Below, piece by piece: positions 18,299 through 26,126 of a stretch of DNA of 46,427 bases. Source of the DNA: Candidatus Poribacteria bacterium (GTDB lineage: Bacteria; Poribacteria; WGA-4E; WGA-3G); NCBI GenBank assembly GCA_028820635.1, contig JAPPIG010000096.1, forward strand, positions 1-46,427. Direction: 5' to 3'. Both the position numbers and the translations under genes were made by a program. The notes under the pieces are model-generated. The model saw only the letters and a program-made list of their open reading frames with translations. It was not told where the DNA came from and made no database searches. The number at the start of each line of letters is the position of its first letter. Position 1 is the first letter of the stretch.

Positions 18299-18673
18299 AT
18301 GGTTGGAAGAGTTGACTTACAAATAATTGAAGGAAATTCTGGTGAAATGTATCCATTTCAATGTCACCGAGCGAATGACCCTTTTAAAACTTTCCCAAAA
18401 TTCTCTGATGATTCAGGCATTTATGGATTTGCAGATCTGTCTCATATTGATGAAAATGGATGGACTGTCCCTAAAGTTCTGTACGTTGGGGAATCTCATT
18501 CATTTGAAGAAAGAGTTATTGAAAGTCATGAAAAATGGAATGATGCGTTTGACCTTAATGCAACTCATATATGTATCCTTAAATTAGAAAATTCTTCTGA
18601 ATCAGAGCGCAAAGATATTGAAAGAGATATTTACCTAAAACATGCCCCTCCATGCAACGATAAAAGCCCATGA
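18299..18673 (+). CDS. GIY-YIG-like standalone domain protein
   Basis: A 124-residue protein that looks like a single GIY-YIG nuclease domain. GIYGFADL (about residues 40-47) is the first strand, KVLYVGES (about 60-67) the YIG strand, the Arg in FEERV the conserved helix residue, and the Glu in ERKDIERDIYLKHAPPCN the likely metal ligand. The final PCN is typical of GIY-YIG domains. There is no accessory DNA-binding domain. CAAAGGAGATAAAA precedes the ATG. The assignment is by motif reading, so activity is not certain. Confidence 0.6.
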   Translation: MVGRVDLQIIEGNSGEMYPFQCHRANDPFKTFPKFSDDSGIYGFADLSHIDENGWTVPKVLYVGESHSFEERVIESHEKWNDAFDLNATHICILKLENSSESERKDIERDIYLKHAPPCNDKSP

Positions 18674-18696
18674 ACAAACTCAACTTTGGGCAATAA

Positions 18697-18729
18697 CCTT
18701 GCGCGGAAATGTTAAACCCGCGCACTAAC
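18697..18729. repeat. GCGCGG hairpin element, copy 2
   Basis: Imperfect repeat of 18251-18282 with the same TGCGCGG/CCGCGCA stem and CTAACAA end. The loop differs (AAATGTTAAA against AGACGTTTA). Confidence 0.6.
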
Positions 18730-18783
18730 AACATAGGTAGGTGGCATCGCGCTATCTGCCAAGTAAAATAAAGGAGAATTTCT

Positions 18784-19104
18784 ATGAGTTCGGAAAAAAT
18801 AAAAGAACAAGCAATTAATGCACTTACAGAGCTTGAAAAGGCTGTTTACCAAACAGTTCTCAACTATAATTATATACATCGTTGTTTAACTGAAGATTTT
18901 TGTCATGAATTAGGACTTAGGAAACGTGACGATATTGAGATCGTCAGGCAAATTCTCAATAAACTCAAAGCAAAAGGATTGGTAGAAAATCTCAAAGGTG
19001 AGAATATTGTTAATGAAAATGCTTGGCATCCTTCTAAGTCAGCGGAAGCAAAAGAAAAAGCAAAGGCAAAAGCAGAGAACTTTGTTGGACGCATCACTCC
19101 ATAA
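18784..19104 (+). CDS. Small winged-helix-like hypothetical protein
   Basis: A 106-residue, mostly helical protein. The segment DDIEIVRQILNKLKAKGLVENL has the look of a winged-helix recognition region, so a transcription-factor role is possible but not shown. The C-terminus is Lys/Ala/Glu-rich (AEAKEKAKAKAENF). AAAGGAGAATTTCT precedes the ATG. No specific family is recognised. Confidence 0.55.
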   Translation: MSSEKIKEQAINALTELEKAVYQTVLNYNYIHRCLTEDFCHELGLRKRDDIEIVRQILNKLKAKGLVENLKGENIVNENAWHPSKSAEAKEKAKAKAENFVGRITP

Positions 19105-19241
19105 AAATGAACGTTGAAAACCACACCCTTTTCATTCCCGACAACCTTGAGATCATGAGGCTTTTGTTGGGTTTTGCTTGGCCCTACTCATAGATGTCAA
19201 TTTTCAGTTTTGTAGAATCAGAGTATCTATAAATGTAAAAT

Positions 19242-21302
19242 ATGAGAAAACTTAACATGCACTACACATCACAACAAAATGATTGGTTAGTCCAACCTTT
19301 CCATCAACCCGCTTCAGTCCAAGAAATGGACAATCAGATTATTCTCGGTAATGGACTCATTCAACGAAGATTCGTCACCGCACCGAATTTCGCAACAGTT
19401 GATTATACAAATCAAATTACCGGTAGCAGCTTGCTGCGTGGCATCAAACCAGAGGCGATACTTACGATTGACGGACACGAATATGAGGTAGGCGGCTTGA
19501 AAGGACAGCCCGACTACGCTTACCTTGATTCGGATTGGATTGCAAACTTGACCAATGACGAGGACGCATTTCAGTTTCGCAAATACCGAGTCGGTGAACC
19601 TGAAGTCCGTTATCCATGGGAACATAGGCGTACTAATACATCATCAGCATATCCGTCAGAGGGTGTGACATTAACGGTCGCGTTTTCACCACCGCCTTCT
19701 CTTGACTCCCTGCAGGTTTGTGTGCATTATGAACTATATCAAGGCATTCCAGTACTGTCCAAGTGGATCACTATTCGCAATGAGGGGCAAAAACCGATTC
19801 AATTGGATGCGTTAAGCTGTGAAATCCTTGCTGTCAACGAGCAGGAGAAACATCGGCTACATGTGGAGAGCGATTATGCTTTTAGTCGCATGGAAACGAC
19901 ACAGTGGGGACCAGATGCGGATTACCTAACACAAGTGGATTATCGTTATCAGATGCCGTTGTTGATGACAAGTCACTATCCACTCGGTCCGGGGGTGCTT
20001 CTGCAACCGGGAGAGACTTTCACAAGTTTTCGCACCTTTGAGATTCTGCATGATAGCGATGACCGTGAACGAAAAGGACTCGCCCGCCGCAAGATGTTCC
20101 GCACGGTTGCACCACAGGTCACGGAAAATCCTATCCTCATGCATGTGCGAAGTGCCGAACCGGATGCTGTCCGTTTGGCGATTGATCAGTGTGCCGAAGT
20201 CGGATTTGAGATGGTGATTATGACCTTCGGGAGCGGATACAATATTGAGAGCGAAGACCCTGAATACATCGCTACAATGAAGGAGTTAGCAGATTATGCG
20301 CATAGCAAAGGTATTCAACTCGGTGGTTATACGTTGATGTGCGCTTCGCGAGGTGTGGGTGAAGAGTTTAACTGTATTGACCCAGACACTGGGCAACCCG
20401 GCAGTAGGTTTGGTCAGAGTGCTTGTCTTGCGAGTGCATGGGGAGATGGTTATGTCAAACGTGTGCTAAATTTCATGGATGCAACCGGAATGGATATCAT
20501 AGAGACAGATGGACCTTATCATGGTGATGTCTGCGCCTCAACGAAGCACGAACACCATAACGGCTTAGCGGATTCACAGTTGCGTCAGTGGGAAGTGTGC
20601 GTGAATTTCTATCACGAATGCCGAAAACGCGGTATTTATATCAACTCACCAGATAATTATTACCTCAATGGTTCAAACAAATGCGGTATGGGCTATCGCG
20701 AAACGAATTTCAGCTTGCCTCGTGAACGGCAAATTCTGATTGCACGGCAGAATATCTACGATGCCACGTATGAAAAGACACCGAGTATGGGCTGGATGTT
20801 CGTTCCACTGGTAGAGTATCACGGTGGTGGACAAGCCGCAACATTTGAGCCGCTTTGCGAACACCTTGATGACTATGAATCACACCTTGCACAGAATTTC
20901 GGCAGTGGTGTGATTGCGTGCTATCGCGGTCCTCGGCTTTTTGATACCGAACAGACAAAGGCAGTCGTTAAGAAATGGGTTGACTTCTTCAAAAAGTATC
21001 GTCCAATATTAGAATCTGACCTTATTCATGTGCGTCGTCCTGATGGACGCTCCATTGATTGTGTGCTACATGCTAACCCACAACTCAACCCTTGTGGATT
21101 AGCGATGCTCTACAATCCTACGCGGACGGAACAACAGATGACCTTGAAATTGCCGCTCTATTATACTGGTTTGTCTGAAACTGCCAAGATTCGTGAAAAA
21201 GAAAGAGAACCCAAACAGTACAAAATTGACCGAAACTACAACGTTGAAATCCCAATTGAGATGGAGGCAAAAAGCGTTAGCTACCTCGTTATTGAATCAT
21301 GA
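19242..21302 (+). CDS. Alpha-galactosidase-like glycoside hydrolase
   Basis: A 686-residue protein without a signal peptide. Residues 1-290 form a beta-rich N-terminal domain like the supersandwich of GH36-type enzymes. The middle is a TIM-barrel-like region with IQLGGYTLM, FMDATGMDIIETDGPYHGD (Asp residues as candidate nucleophile) and GIYINSPDNYYLNGSN. The C-terminus (LAMLYNPT, IEMEAKSVSYLVIES) resembles the family's beta domain. GH36/GH27-like is my best reading. Members in sponge- and algae-associated bacteria act on host or dietary glycans. A second in-frame ATG at 19257 is possible. Confidence 0.6.
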   Translation: MRKLNMHYTSQQNDWLVQPFHQPASVQEMDNQIILGNGLIQRRFVTAPNFATVDYTNQITGSSLLRGIKPEAILTIDGHEYEVGGLKGQPDYAYLDSDWIANLTNDEDAFQFRKYRVGEPEVRYPWEHRRTNTSSAYPSEGVTLTVAFSPPPSLDSLQVCVHYELYQGIPVLSKWITIRNEGQKPIQLDALSCEILAVNEQEKHRLHVESDYAFSRMETTQWGPDADYLTQVDYRYQMPLLMTSHYPLGPGVLLQPGETFTSFRTFEILHDSDDRERKGLARRKMFRTVAPQVTENPILMHVRSAEPDAVRLAIDQCAEVGFEMVIMTFGSGYNIESEDPEYIATMKELADYAHSKGIQLGGYTLMCASRGVGEEFNCIDPDTGQPGSRFGQSACLASAWGDGYVKRVLNFMDATGMDIIETDGPYHGDVCASTKHEHHNGLADSQLRQWEVCVNFYHECRKRGIYINSPDNYYLNGSNKCGMGYRETNFSLPRERQILIARQNIYDATYEKTPSMGWMFVPLVEYHGGGQAATFEPLCEHLDDYESHLAQNFGSGVIACYRGPRLFDTEQTKAVVKKWVDFFKKYRPILESDLIHVRRPDGRSIDCVLHANPQLNPCGLAMLYNPTRTEQQMTLKLPLYYTGLSETAKIREKEREPKQYKIDRNYNVEIPIEMEAKSVSYLVIES

Positions 21303-21375
21303 TATAAGTCCTCTTTAATTTTTTGATACCAATAGAATTAGCGTAATTATAGTAAAATCCATAATTACTTTTACA

Positions 21376-21412
21376 TTGGCGAGGTTAGGAAACCTAGCCA
21401 GCGCAAGCGTGT
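21376..21412. repeat. Short palindrome upstream of LamG gene
   Basis: GGCGAGGTT-AGGA-AACCTAGCC forms a 9-bp stem with one mismatch, followed by AGCGCAAGCG. It lies in the leader of the LamG gene and looks like another interspersed palindrome. Confidence 0.5.
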
Positions 21413-21489
21413 GGTGGATTATTGTTCATTGTAATGTGAACATATTTTCGGATTTTACTATAAACCGCACATCCACAATGGAGGTAAAA

Positions 21490-22254
21490 ATGAGAGTCAT
21501 CCAATTTCAAAAAGCAATTTTGGTATACGGAACACTGATCTGCCTCTGTTTTATGATCGCAGGTCTAAGTTCTGCCCTCGCTCGAGACGCAGCTTTGGGA
21601 ATATGGTTCTTTGATGAAGGCAAAGGTGAAACAGCAAAAGATGCTGCCAATAATGGCAATGATGGGGAGATTGTGGGTGCTAAATGGGTTGATGGCAAGT
21701 ACGGTCAAGCCCTAAAGTTTGAGGGTGGCGCACATGTTGCTGTCGGTGATTTTGCTGACTATACGGATAAAGTGTCTATAATCGCTTTGATTAAGACACC
21801 TGCAGCACCAGCATGGTCCGACATTATCGTAGGTCCTTGTGGTGATGTTATCTTTACATTACAGAACCACAAATTAAATTTTGCGGGACAGTGTGCACAA
21901 CCAATTCCTCATAACACGTGGTCTACAACTTTGTTGAATGATGATAAGTGGCATCACATTGCAGGTACTTATGACGGTAAAACAGTGAAGGTCTATGTTG
22001 ATGGTAAGTTAGAAGCATCTAACGCTGCCGCAGGTGCATTTAAAACGGGACCTAAGTATATCGGCTCAAGAGACGACAAGCAGGAAGCTTTCACAGGTCT
22101 CATTGATGAAATTGCGTTTTTCAATGCTGTACTCTCAGACAATGATATGAAAGTAATTGCAAACAGTGGGTTATCTATCGCACTCGGTTTTGCATCGGTT
22201 TCTCCTCAAGCGAAACTAACCACGGCGTGGGCAAAATTAAAAGCGGAAAGATAA
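21490..22254 (+). CDS. Secreted LamG-domain protein with C-terminal tag
   Basis: With the ATG at 21490, preceded by GGAGG, the protein has 254 residues. A signal peptide covers about residues 1-34 (ILVYGTLICLCFMIAG). The mature part is a concanavalin/LamG fold with WFFDEGKGETAKD, GQALKFEGGAHVAVGDF, KWHHIAGTYDGKTVKVYVDG, YIGSRDDKQEAFTGLIDEIAFFNAVLS, all hallmarks of the family. It likely binds carbohydrate or matrix at the cell surface. The end, VSPQAKLTTAWAKLKAER, matches the tag at 17458. The open frame extends upstream to 21376 but without a ribosome-binding site. Confidence 0.85.
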   Translation: MRVIQFQKAILVYGTLICLCFMIAGLSSALARDAALGIWFFDEGKGETAKDAANNGNDGEIVGAKWVDGKYGQALKFEGGAHVAVGDFADYTDKVSIIALIKTPAAPAWSDIIVGPCGDVIFTLQNHKLNFAGQCAQPIPHNTWSTTLLNDDKWHHIAGTYDGKTVKVYVDGKLEASNAAAGAFKTGPKYIGSRDDKQEAFTGLIDEIAFFNAVLSDNDMKVIANSGLSIALGFASVSPQAKLTTAWAKLKAER

Positions 22255-22672
22255 CATCATCCGCTAAAAACATCAACTACGATATTGTGACGTGAGTTCG
22301 GGACTTTGTAGCACAAACTTTATGAAGTTTAAGAATATATTTCGGTAATTTCTTTAGTCCCGTAGGGACGATATGTTTATAGAAAACGTTAACACCACCT
22401 TAATTGAGTTCCGTAGGAACGGCATATTTATTATTGATGTGCTTTGAAACATATCGTCCCTACGGGACTAAGCGACGAGGTCGTCCGAGCTGCTATAAAC
22501 ATATCGTCCCTACCAAATCAACGCTATGAATGCCTTTTTGGCATTCAGCGGGACTGAAGAGCACTTAAAATGTTCCGAATATGCATAATGAAAATTACCG
22601 ATTTAATTACTTAATCTTCATAAAGTTTGCGCTACAATGCATAGTAAATCAACACTGAATTGAATGAGGAAT
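22255..22672. repeat. Nest of interspersed palindromic repeats
   Basis: The 418-bp gap before sucD holds no gene. It contains four copies of a unit with core (T)CCCGTAGGG(A) or TTCCGTAGGAA followed by CGATATGTTTATAG: 22354-22386 (+), 22408-22433 (+, diverged), 22447-22472 (-) and 22493-22514 (-). It also holds the hairpin GAATGCC-TTTTT-GGCATTC (22528-22546). The whole is bounded by GTAGCACAAACTTTATGAAG (from 22308) and its near-perfect inverse CTTCATAAAGTTTGCGCTAC (22616-22635). Confidence 0.75.
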
Positions 22673-23545
22673 ATGAGTATACTCGTAAACAAAAACACAA
22701 AAGTAATTGTTCAAGGTATTACAGGGCGTTCTGGACGTTTTCACACAGAACAGTGTGTAGATTACGGCACGCAGATTGTTGCTGGTGCAGTTCCCGGTAG
22801 AGGTGGAACTGATGTGAACGACATCCCTGTATTTGACACCGTAGCGGAAGGCGTTGCGGAAACAGGGGCGGATACCTCTCTTATTTTCGTTCCCGCGCGC
22901 TTCAACGCCGCCGATTCTATCATGGAAGCTGCCGATGCTGGCATTGAACTTATTATCTGCATCTCGGAACATATCCCTGTACTTGATATGGTTAAGGCAA
23001 AAGCGTTCCTTCAAGGCAAACAGACCCGGTTAATCGGTCCGAACTGTCCCGGCATCATCACCCCTGGTGAGTGTAAAATCGGTGTGATGCCTGCATTTGC
23101 ATATTCATCGGGTAATGTTGGTATCGTCTCACGAAGTGGAACACTAACCTATGAAGCTGCCTATCAATTGAAACAACTTGGCATTGGACAGTCTACCTGT
23201 GTTGGTATCGGTGGTGACCCTGTCATTGGAACAAACTTCGTTGACATTCTCAAACTTTTTGAGGAAGATGATGACACGCATGCCGTTGTCTTAATTGGAG
23301 AGATCGGCGGCACAGCAGAGGAAAAGGCTGCGCAGTTCGTCAAGAACGAAATGACAAAACCTGTGGTTGGGTTCATTGCTGGACAGACAGCACCTCCCGG
23401 CAAACGGATGGGACATGCCGGTGCTATCATTTCAGGTGGACAAGGTACTGCTGCAGATAAAATTGCGTCACTGAAAGAGGCGGGAATTGCCGTTGCAGAC
23501 GACCTCACCACCATTGGAGAAACCGTAGCAAAAGTATTGGCTTGA
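22673..23545 (+). CDS. sucD: Succinyl-CoA ligase, alpha subunit
   Basis: Alpha subunit that binds CoA and carries the phosphohistidine. With the ATG at 22673 (GAGGA five bases upstream) it has 290 residues. Signatures are [50 protein letters not shown] and the active-site histidine region [11 protein letters not shown] near residue 245. A start three codons earlier at 22664 is weaker. It is separated from sucC (10651-11835), and panB follows after 25 bp. Confidence 0.97.
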   Translation: MSILVNKNTKVIVQGITGRSGRFHTEQCVDYGTQIVAGAVPGRGGTDVNDIPVFDTVAEGVAETGADTSLIFVPARFNAADSIMEAADAGIELIICISEHIPVLDMVKAKAFLQGKQTRLIGPNCPGIITPGECKIGVMPAFAYSSGNVGIVSRSGTLTYEAAYQLKQLGIGQSTCVGIGGDPVIGTNFVDILKLFEEDDDTHAVVLIGEIGGTAEEKAAQFVKNEMTKPVVGFIAGQTAPPGKRMGHAGAIISGGQGTAADKIASLKEAGIAVADDLTTIGETVAKVLA

Positions 23546-23570
23546 TAGGTTTTTCACTGGAATTAAACAA

Positions 23571-24410
23571 ATGAAAAAAGACATCACCTACCTCCACACT
23601 AAAAAACAACAGCAACAACCCATCACCGTGCTAACCTGCTACGATTACCCCACTGCCTGCATGCAGGATGAAGCAGGGATTGACATTATTTTTGTCGGGG
23701 ATAGTGTAGGCACAAACATCCTCGGCTATAAGAGCGAGATGGAAGTGACGATGGCGGATATGCTACATCACCTCAAAGCAGTCCGCCGCGGCGTAACAGA
23801 GGCATATCTCCTCATTGATATGCCTTATGCCTCTGACCGCAATGCGAAGCAAGCCATTGCGAATGCGAATCTCTTCTTAGACAATGGTGCTGATGGTGTT
23901 AAATTGGAAGGTGGCACGGAGAAAGTTCCGATTGTTACCGCACTCACCGAGCAGGGAATAGAGGTCTGCGCACACATCGGACATAACCCGCAAATCCACG
24001 GCACTAAAGCAGCAACACACGGAAAAACGGTTAGCAAAGCAAAGGAACTCATTGAAACCGCATCGGCACTTGCAGACGCTGGCGCGAAACTCATCGTTCT
24101 TGAGAAAATCACCGAAGAGATTAGCCAAATCATTACGGATACGCTTGACATTCCTACCATCGGCATCGGAGCAGGGAGATTCTGTGATGGACAGGTGCTT
24201 GTTATTAACGATATATTAGGAATAGGTACTCCCTTCAAGCACGCTAAACGTTATCAGGATTACAACCGACTCACCTTAGAGGCGATATGTCAGTATAAAC
24301 AAGAGGTAGAAAACGGAGCCTTTCCAACAGATGCCAACGTTGCACACATCGCCGCTGACAAGTTAGCGCGGGTGCAGAAGTGGTTGAAAGCAGAACGTCG
24401 TAATATTTAA
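23571..24410 (+). CDS. panB: Ketopantoate hydroxymethyltransferase
   Basis: 3-methyl-2-oxobutanoate hydroxymethyltransferase, the first committed step of pantothenate and hence CoA synthesis, using methylenetetrahydrofolate. The 279 residues show the family signatures VLTCYDYPTACMQDEAGID, GDSVGTNILGYKSEMEVTM, IDMPYASD, GADGVKLEGG and IGIGAGRFCDGQVLVINDILG. Length is normal. It follows sucD closely and probably shares its transcript, so a CoA-using enzyme gene and a CoA-building gene are adjacent. Confidence 0.97.
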   Translation: MKKDITYLHTKKQQQQPITVLTCYDYPTACMQDEAGIDIIFVGDSVGTNILGYKSEMEVTMADMLHHLKAVRRGVTEAYLLIDMPYASDRNAKQAIANANLFLDNGADGVKLEGGTEKVPIVTALTEQGIEVCAHIGHNPQIHGTKAATHGKTVSKAKELIETASALADAGAKLIVLEKITEEISQIITDTLDIPTIGIGAGRFCDGQVLVINDILGIGTPFKHAKRYQDYNRLTLEAICQYKQEVENGAFPTDANVAHIAADKLARVQKWLKAERRNI

Positions 24411-24417
24411 AACAATC

Positions 24418-24447
24418 TTGACGTATCGTAATGACATTGTTTATAAT
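24418..24447 (+). promoter_or_regulatory. Promoter for HicB/RelE-like pair
   Basis: TTGACG (24418-24423), an 18-nt spacer and TATAAT (24442-24447), about 30 nt before the antitoxin start. Its position argues against any gene start at 24418. Confidence 0.65.
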
Positions 24448-24477
24448 ATAGTAAAATCTAAAGATATGAGGTGTAAT

Positions 24478-24795
24478 ATGGAATTCAAGGAAGGGTATCC
24501 ATTGACGCATGTTGTTCATAATGAGACGTTTGATGAGACATTCACAGCATACATAAAAAAGAACGGTGTCGCGTGGCTTGGATGGATTCCAGATTTACCA
24601 GAGGTAAAATGTGAAGGCGAGACGGTAGAGATCGTCCAAAAAGAACTACACGATATTCTTCACCAAACTTTAGTCGCTATAGAAGAAGCATGGGATGAGC
24701 AATTTGAAGCAGACGTGAAAGCTGGTCGTCTTGAGCCTCTTATAGAAGAAGCTAAACGAAGTTGTGAGGAAGGCAATTATACAAAGATTGTCTGA
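24478..24795 (+). CDS. HicB-like antitoxin
   Basis: A 105-residue protein starting MEFKEG at an ATG behind ATGAGGTG. The segment FTAYIKKNGVAWLGWIPDLPEVKCEGETVEIVQKELHDILH follows the HicB pattern of a strand pair, then PDLP, then a helix. The C-terminal part is acidic (EEAWDEQFEADVKAGRLEPLIEEA) and probably wraps the toxin. It is five bases upstream of the RelE-like gene. An in-frame ATG at 24466 is an alternative start. Confidence 0.7.
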   Translation: MEFKEGYPLTHVVHNETFDETFTAYIKKNGVAWLGWIPDLPEVKCEGETVEIVQKELHDILHQTLVAIEEAWDEQFEADVKAGRLEPLIEEAKRSCEEGNYTKIV

Positions 24796-24800
24796 ACTCA

Positions 24801-25073
24801 ATGAACCAATTCCAGCATATTAGGAGCAAGGAATTTGTTGCACTGGAAAATAAATTACCTGTAGAAATTCGGAGAGCTATAGCAAAACAATTCCAACTTC
24901 TTCAAGCGAACCAATCCCACCCCTCTCTCAGATTTAAAAAAGTGTTGGGGAGATGGTCGCTCCGTATTACACACAACTATAGGGCTTTGGGATACAGGCA
25001 CGAGAACATGATCACGTGGTATTGGGTTGGGACACATACAGAGTATGAGAGGCAGATAAGTAAACCTCTATAG
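24801..25073 (+). CDS. RelE/ParE-like toxin
   Basis: A 90-residue basic protein with the RelE/ParE fold signature: HPSLRFKKVLGRWSLRI, THNYRALGYRHENM and the final strand WYWVGTHTEYER. The conserved Arg residues and aromatic C-terminus fit a ribosome-dependent RNase or gyrase-targeting toxin. The family alone does not tell which. It follows the HicB-like antitoxin after five bases and behind a single promoter, the normal antitoxin-first order. The combination of HicB-like antitoxin and RelE-like toxin is a hybrid pairing. Confidence 0.75.
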   Translation: MNQFQHIRSKEFVALENKLPVEIRRAIAKQFQLLQANQSHPSLRFKKVLGRWSLRITHNYRALGYRHENMITWYWVGTHTEYERQISKPL

Positions 25074-25202
25074 TAACAAAACATGGAACAAAGACGACGT
25101 GCACCATCACGGCTTTGAAACTGGGAACCTGCCATAAACACGAATATAAAATTGGAATCAGACATTAATGCGCCTAAGGTAAATTTGGATAATCAGAAAA
25201 GG

Positions 25203-26036
25203 CTACTTATTATCCAGAGGTGTTTCGTAGGAACGTTCTATAGCACGCACAATCTTCTCAATATCCAGAGATGGATCCTCAATAGCCTGTTCTAAAATAA
25301 AATTTTCGAATTCAACAGCGCGCTTCGGATCTGCTGTTCTCAGTTTACGAAATGCTTCTGCATGACTATTCTTTTCAAAAAAGGGTAGTACATCTGCAAA
25401 CTTCTCTGTCTGGCGATTCACAGGTTCAGCGTGTTGCATTAATGTCTCCGTATCCCCAGCTGCTGCTGCCTTGAGCAATTGAAGGGATCTGTAAGTCTGT
25501 GGATGTGGATTTAAGGCGTACGCTGCTTCTGCATGGCGAATGCTATCTTCAAGTGTCGTAGGACCCGACACCCTTTTTAACCACGCTTCCATATAAACTT
25601 GAACCTCTGGCGTATCTCCATATTTCCCTACCAGTCCCTCACGTATGAACTCGTAGGCATCCGGACTATTAAAATCAATCGTCCGAGGATCAATTTTTGT
25701 TTTGTCTTCTTCACTCTCTGCTTTTTCATCTTCCGTTTCAGTGTCTTGTGAATGGAACGATGCCCAAAGATCATCAAGAAGACTCTGTGCCTGTTTACCA
25801 GATTCTACGTCATTCTGTGAATCATCAGGAACTTGTACTTTTTCTTTTGTAGCATCTGCGCTCGGTGAAATAGGTGTGTCAACCTGAGGTTTAGACACAA
25901 CTTGTGGAAAAGATTTTGAGGGTTCAGGTGTTGACGATGGCGAAACTACCTCAGGTTCAGGCTGTCTTAAATAGACAATTGCTGATACTGCCAAAACAAC
26001 ACAAATGATAATCGTAAAAACAACACTAAATCGCAT
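25203..26036 (-). CDS. Membrane-anchored acidic protein, helical repeats
   Basis: A 277-residue protein. Residues 5-22 (VVFTIIICVVLAVSAIVY) form a single N-terminal membrane segment, followed by a Pro/Ser/Glu-rich low-complexity linker (to about 110). The C-terminal domain is helical with a TPR-like look (HAEAAYALNPHPQTYRSLQLLKAAAAG). It lies 90 bp downstream of the sigma/WD40 gene and may be cotranscribed, so it could be a partner in the same signalling unit. No named family is recognised. Confidence 0.55.
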   Translation of the reverse strand: MRFSVVFTIIICVVLAVSAIVYLRQPEPEVVSPSSTPEPSKSFPQVVSKPQVDTPISPSADATKEKVQVPDDSQNDVESGKQAQSLLDDLWASFHSQDTETEDEKAESEEDKTKIDPRTIDFNSPDAYEFIREGLVGKYGDTPEVQVYMEAWLKRVSGPTTLEDSIRHAEAAYALNPHPQTYRSLQLLKAAAAGDTETLMQHAEPVNRQTEKFADVLPFFEKNSHAEAFRKLRTADPKRAVEFENFILEQAIEDPSLDIEKIVRAIERSYETPLDNK

Positions 26037-26126
26037 CTCTTTCCTCCAATTTTCTCTAATAAGAAATCAACATAACAGTGATTTCATCATAATGTGGTCA
26101 TTTACAGACATCTTTCTAAAATCCTA

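Noticed and set aside
22308..22635. CRISPR array
   Set aside because: Repeats are palindromic, differ in orientation and spacing, and no cas gene is present.
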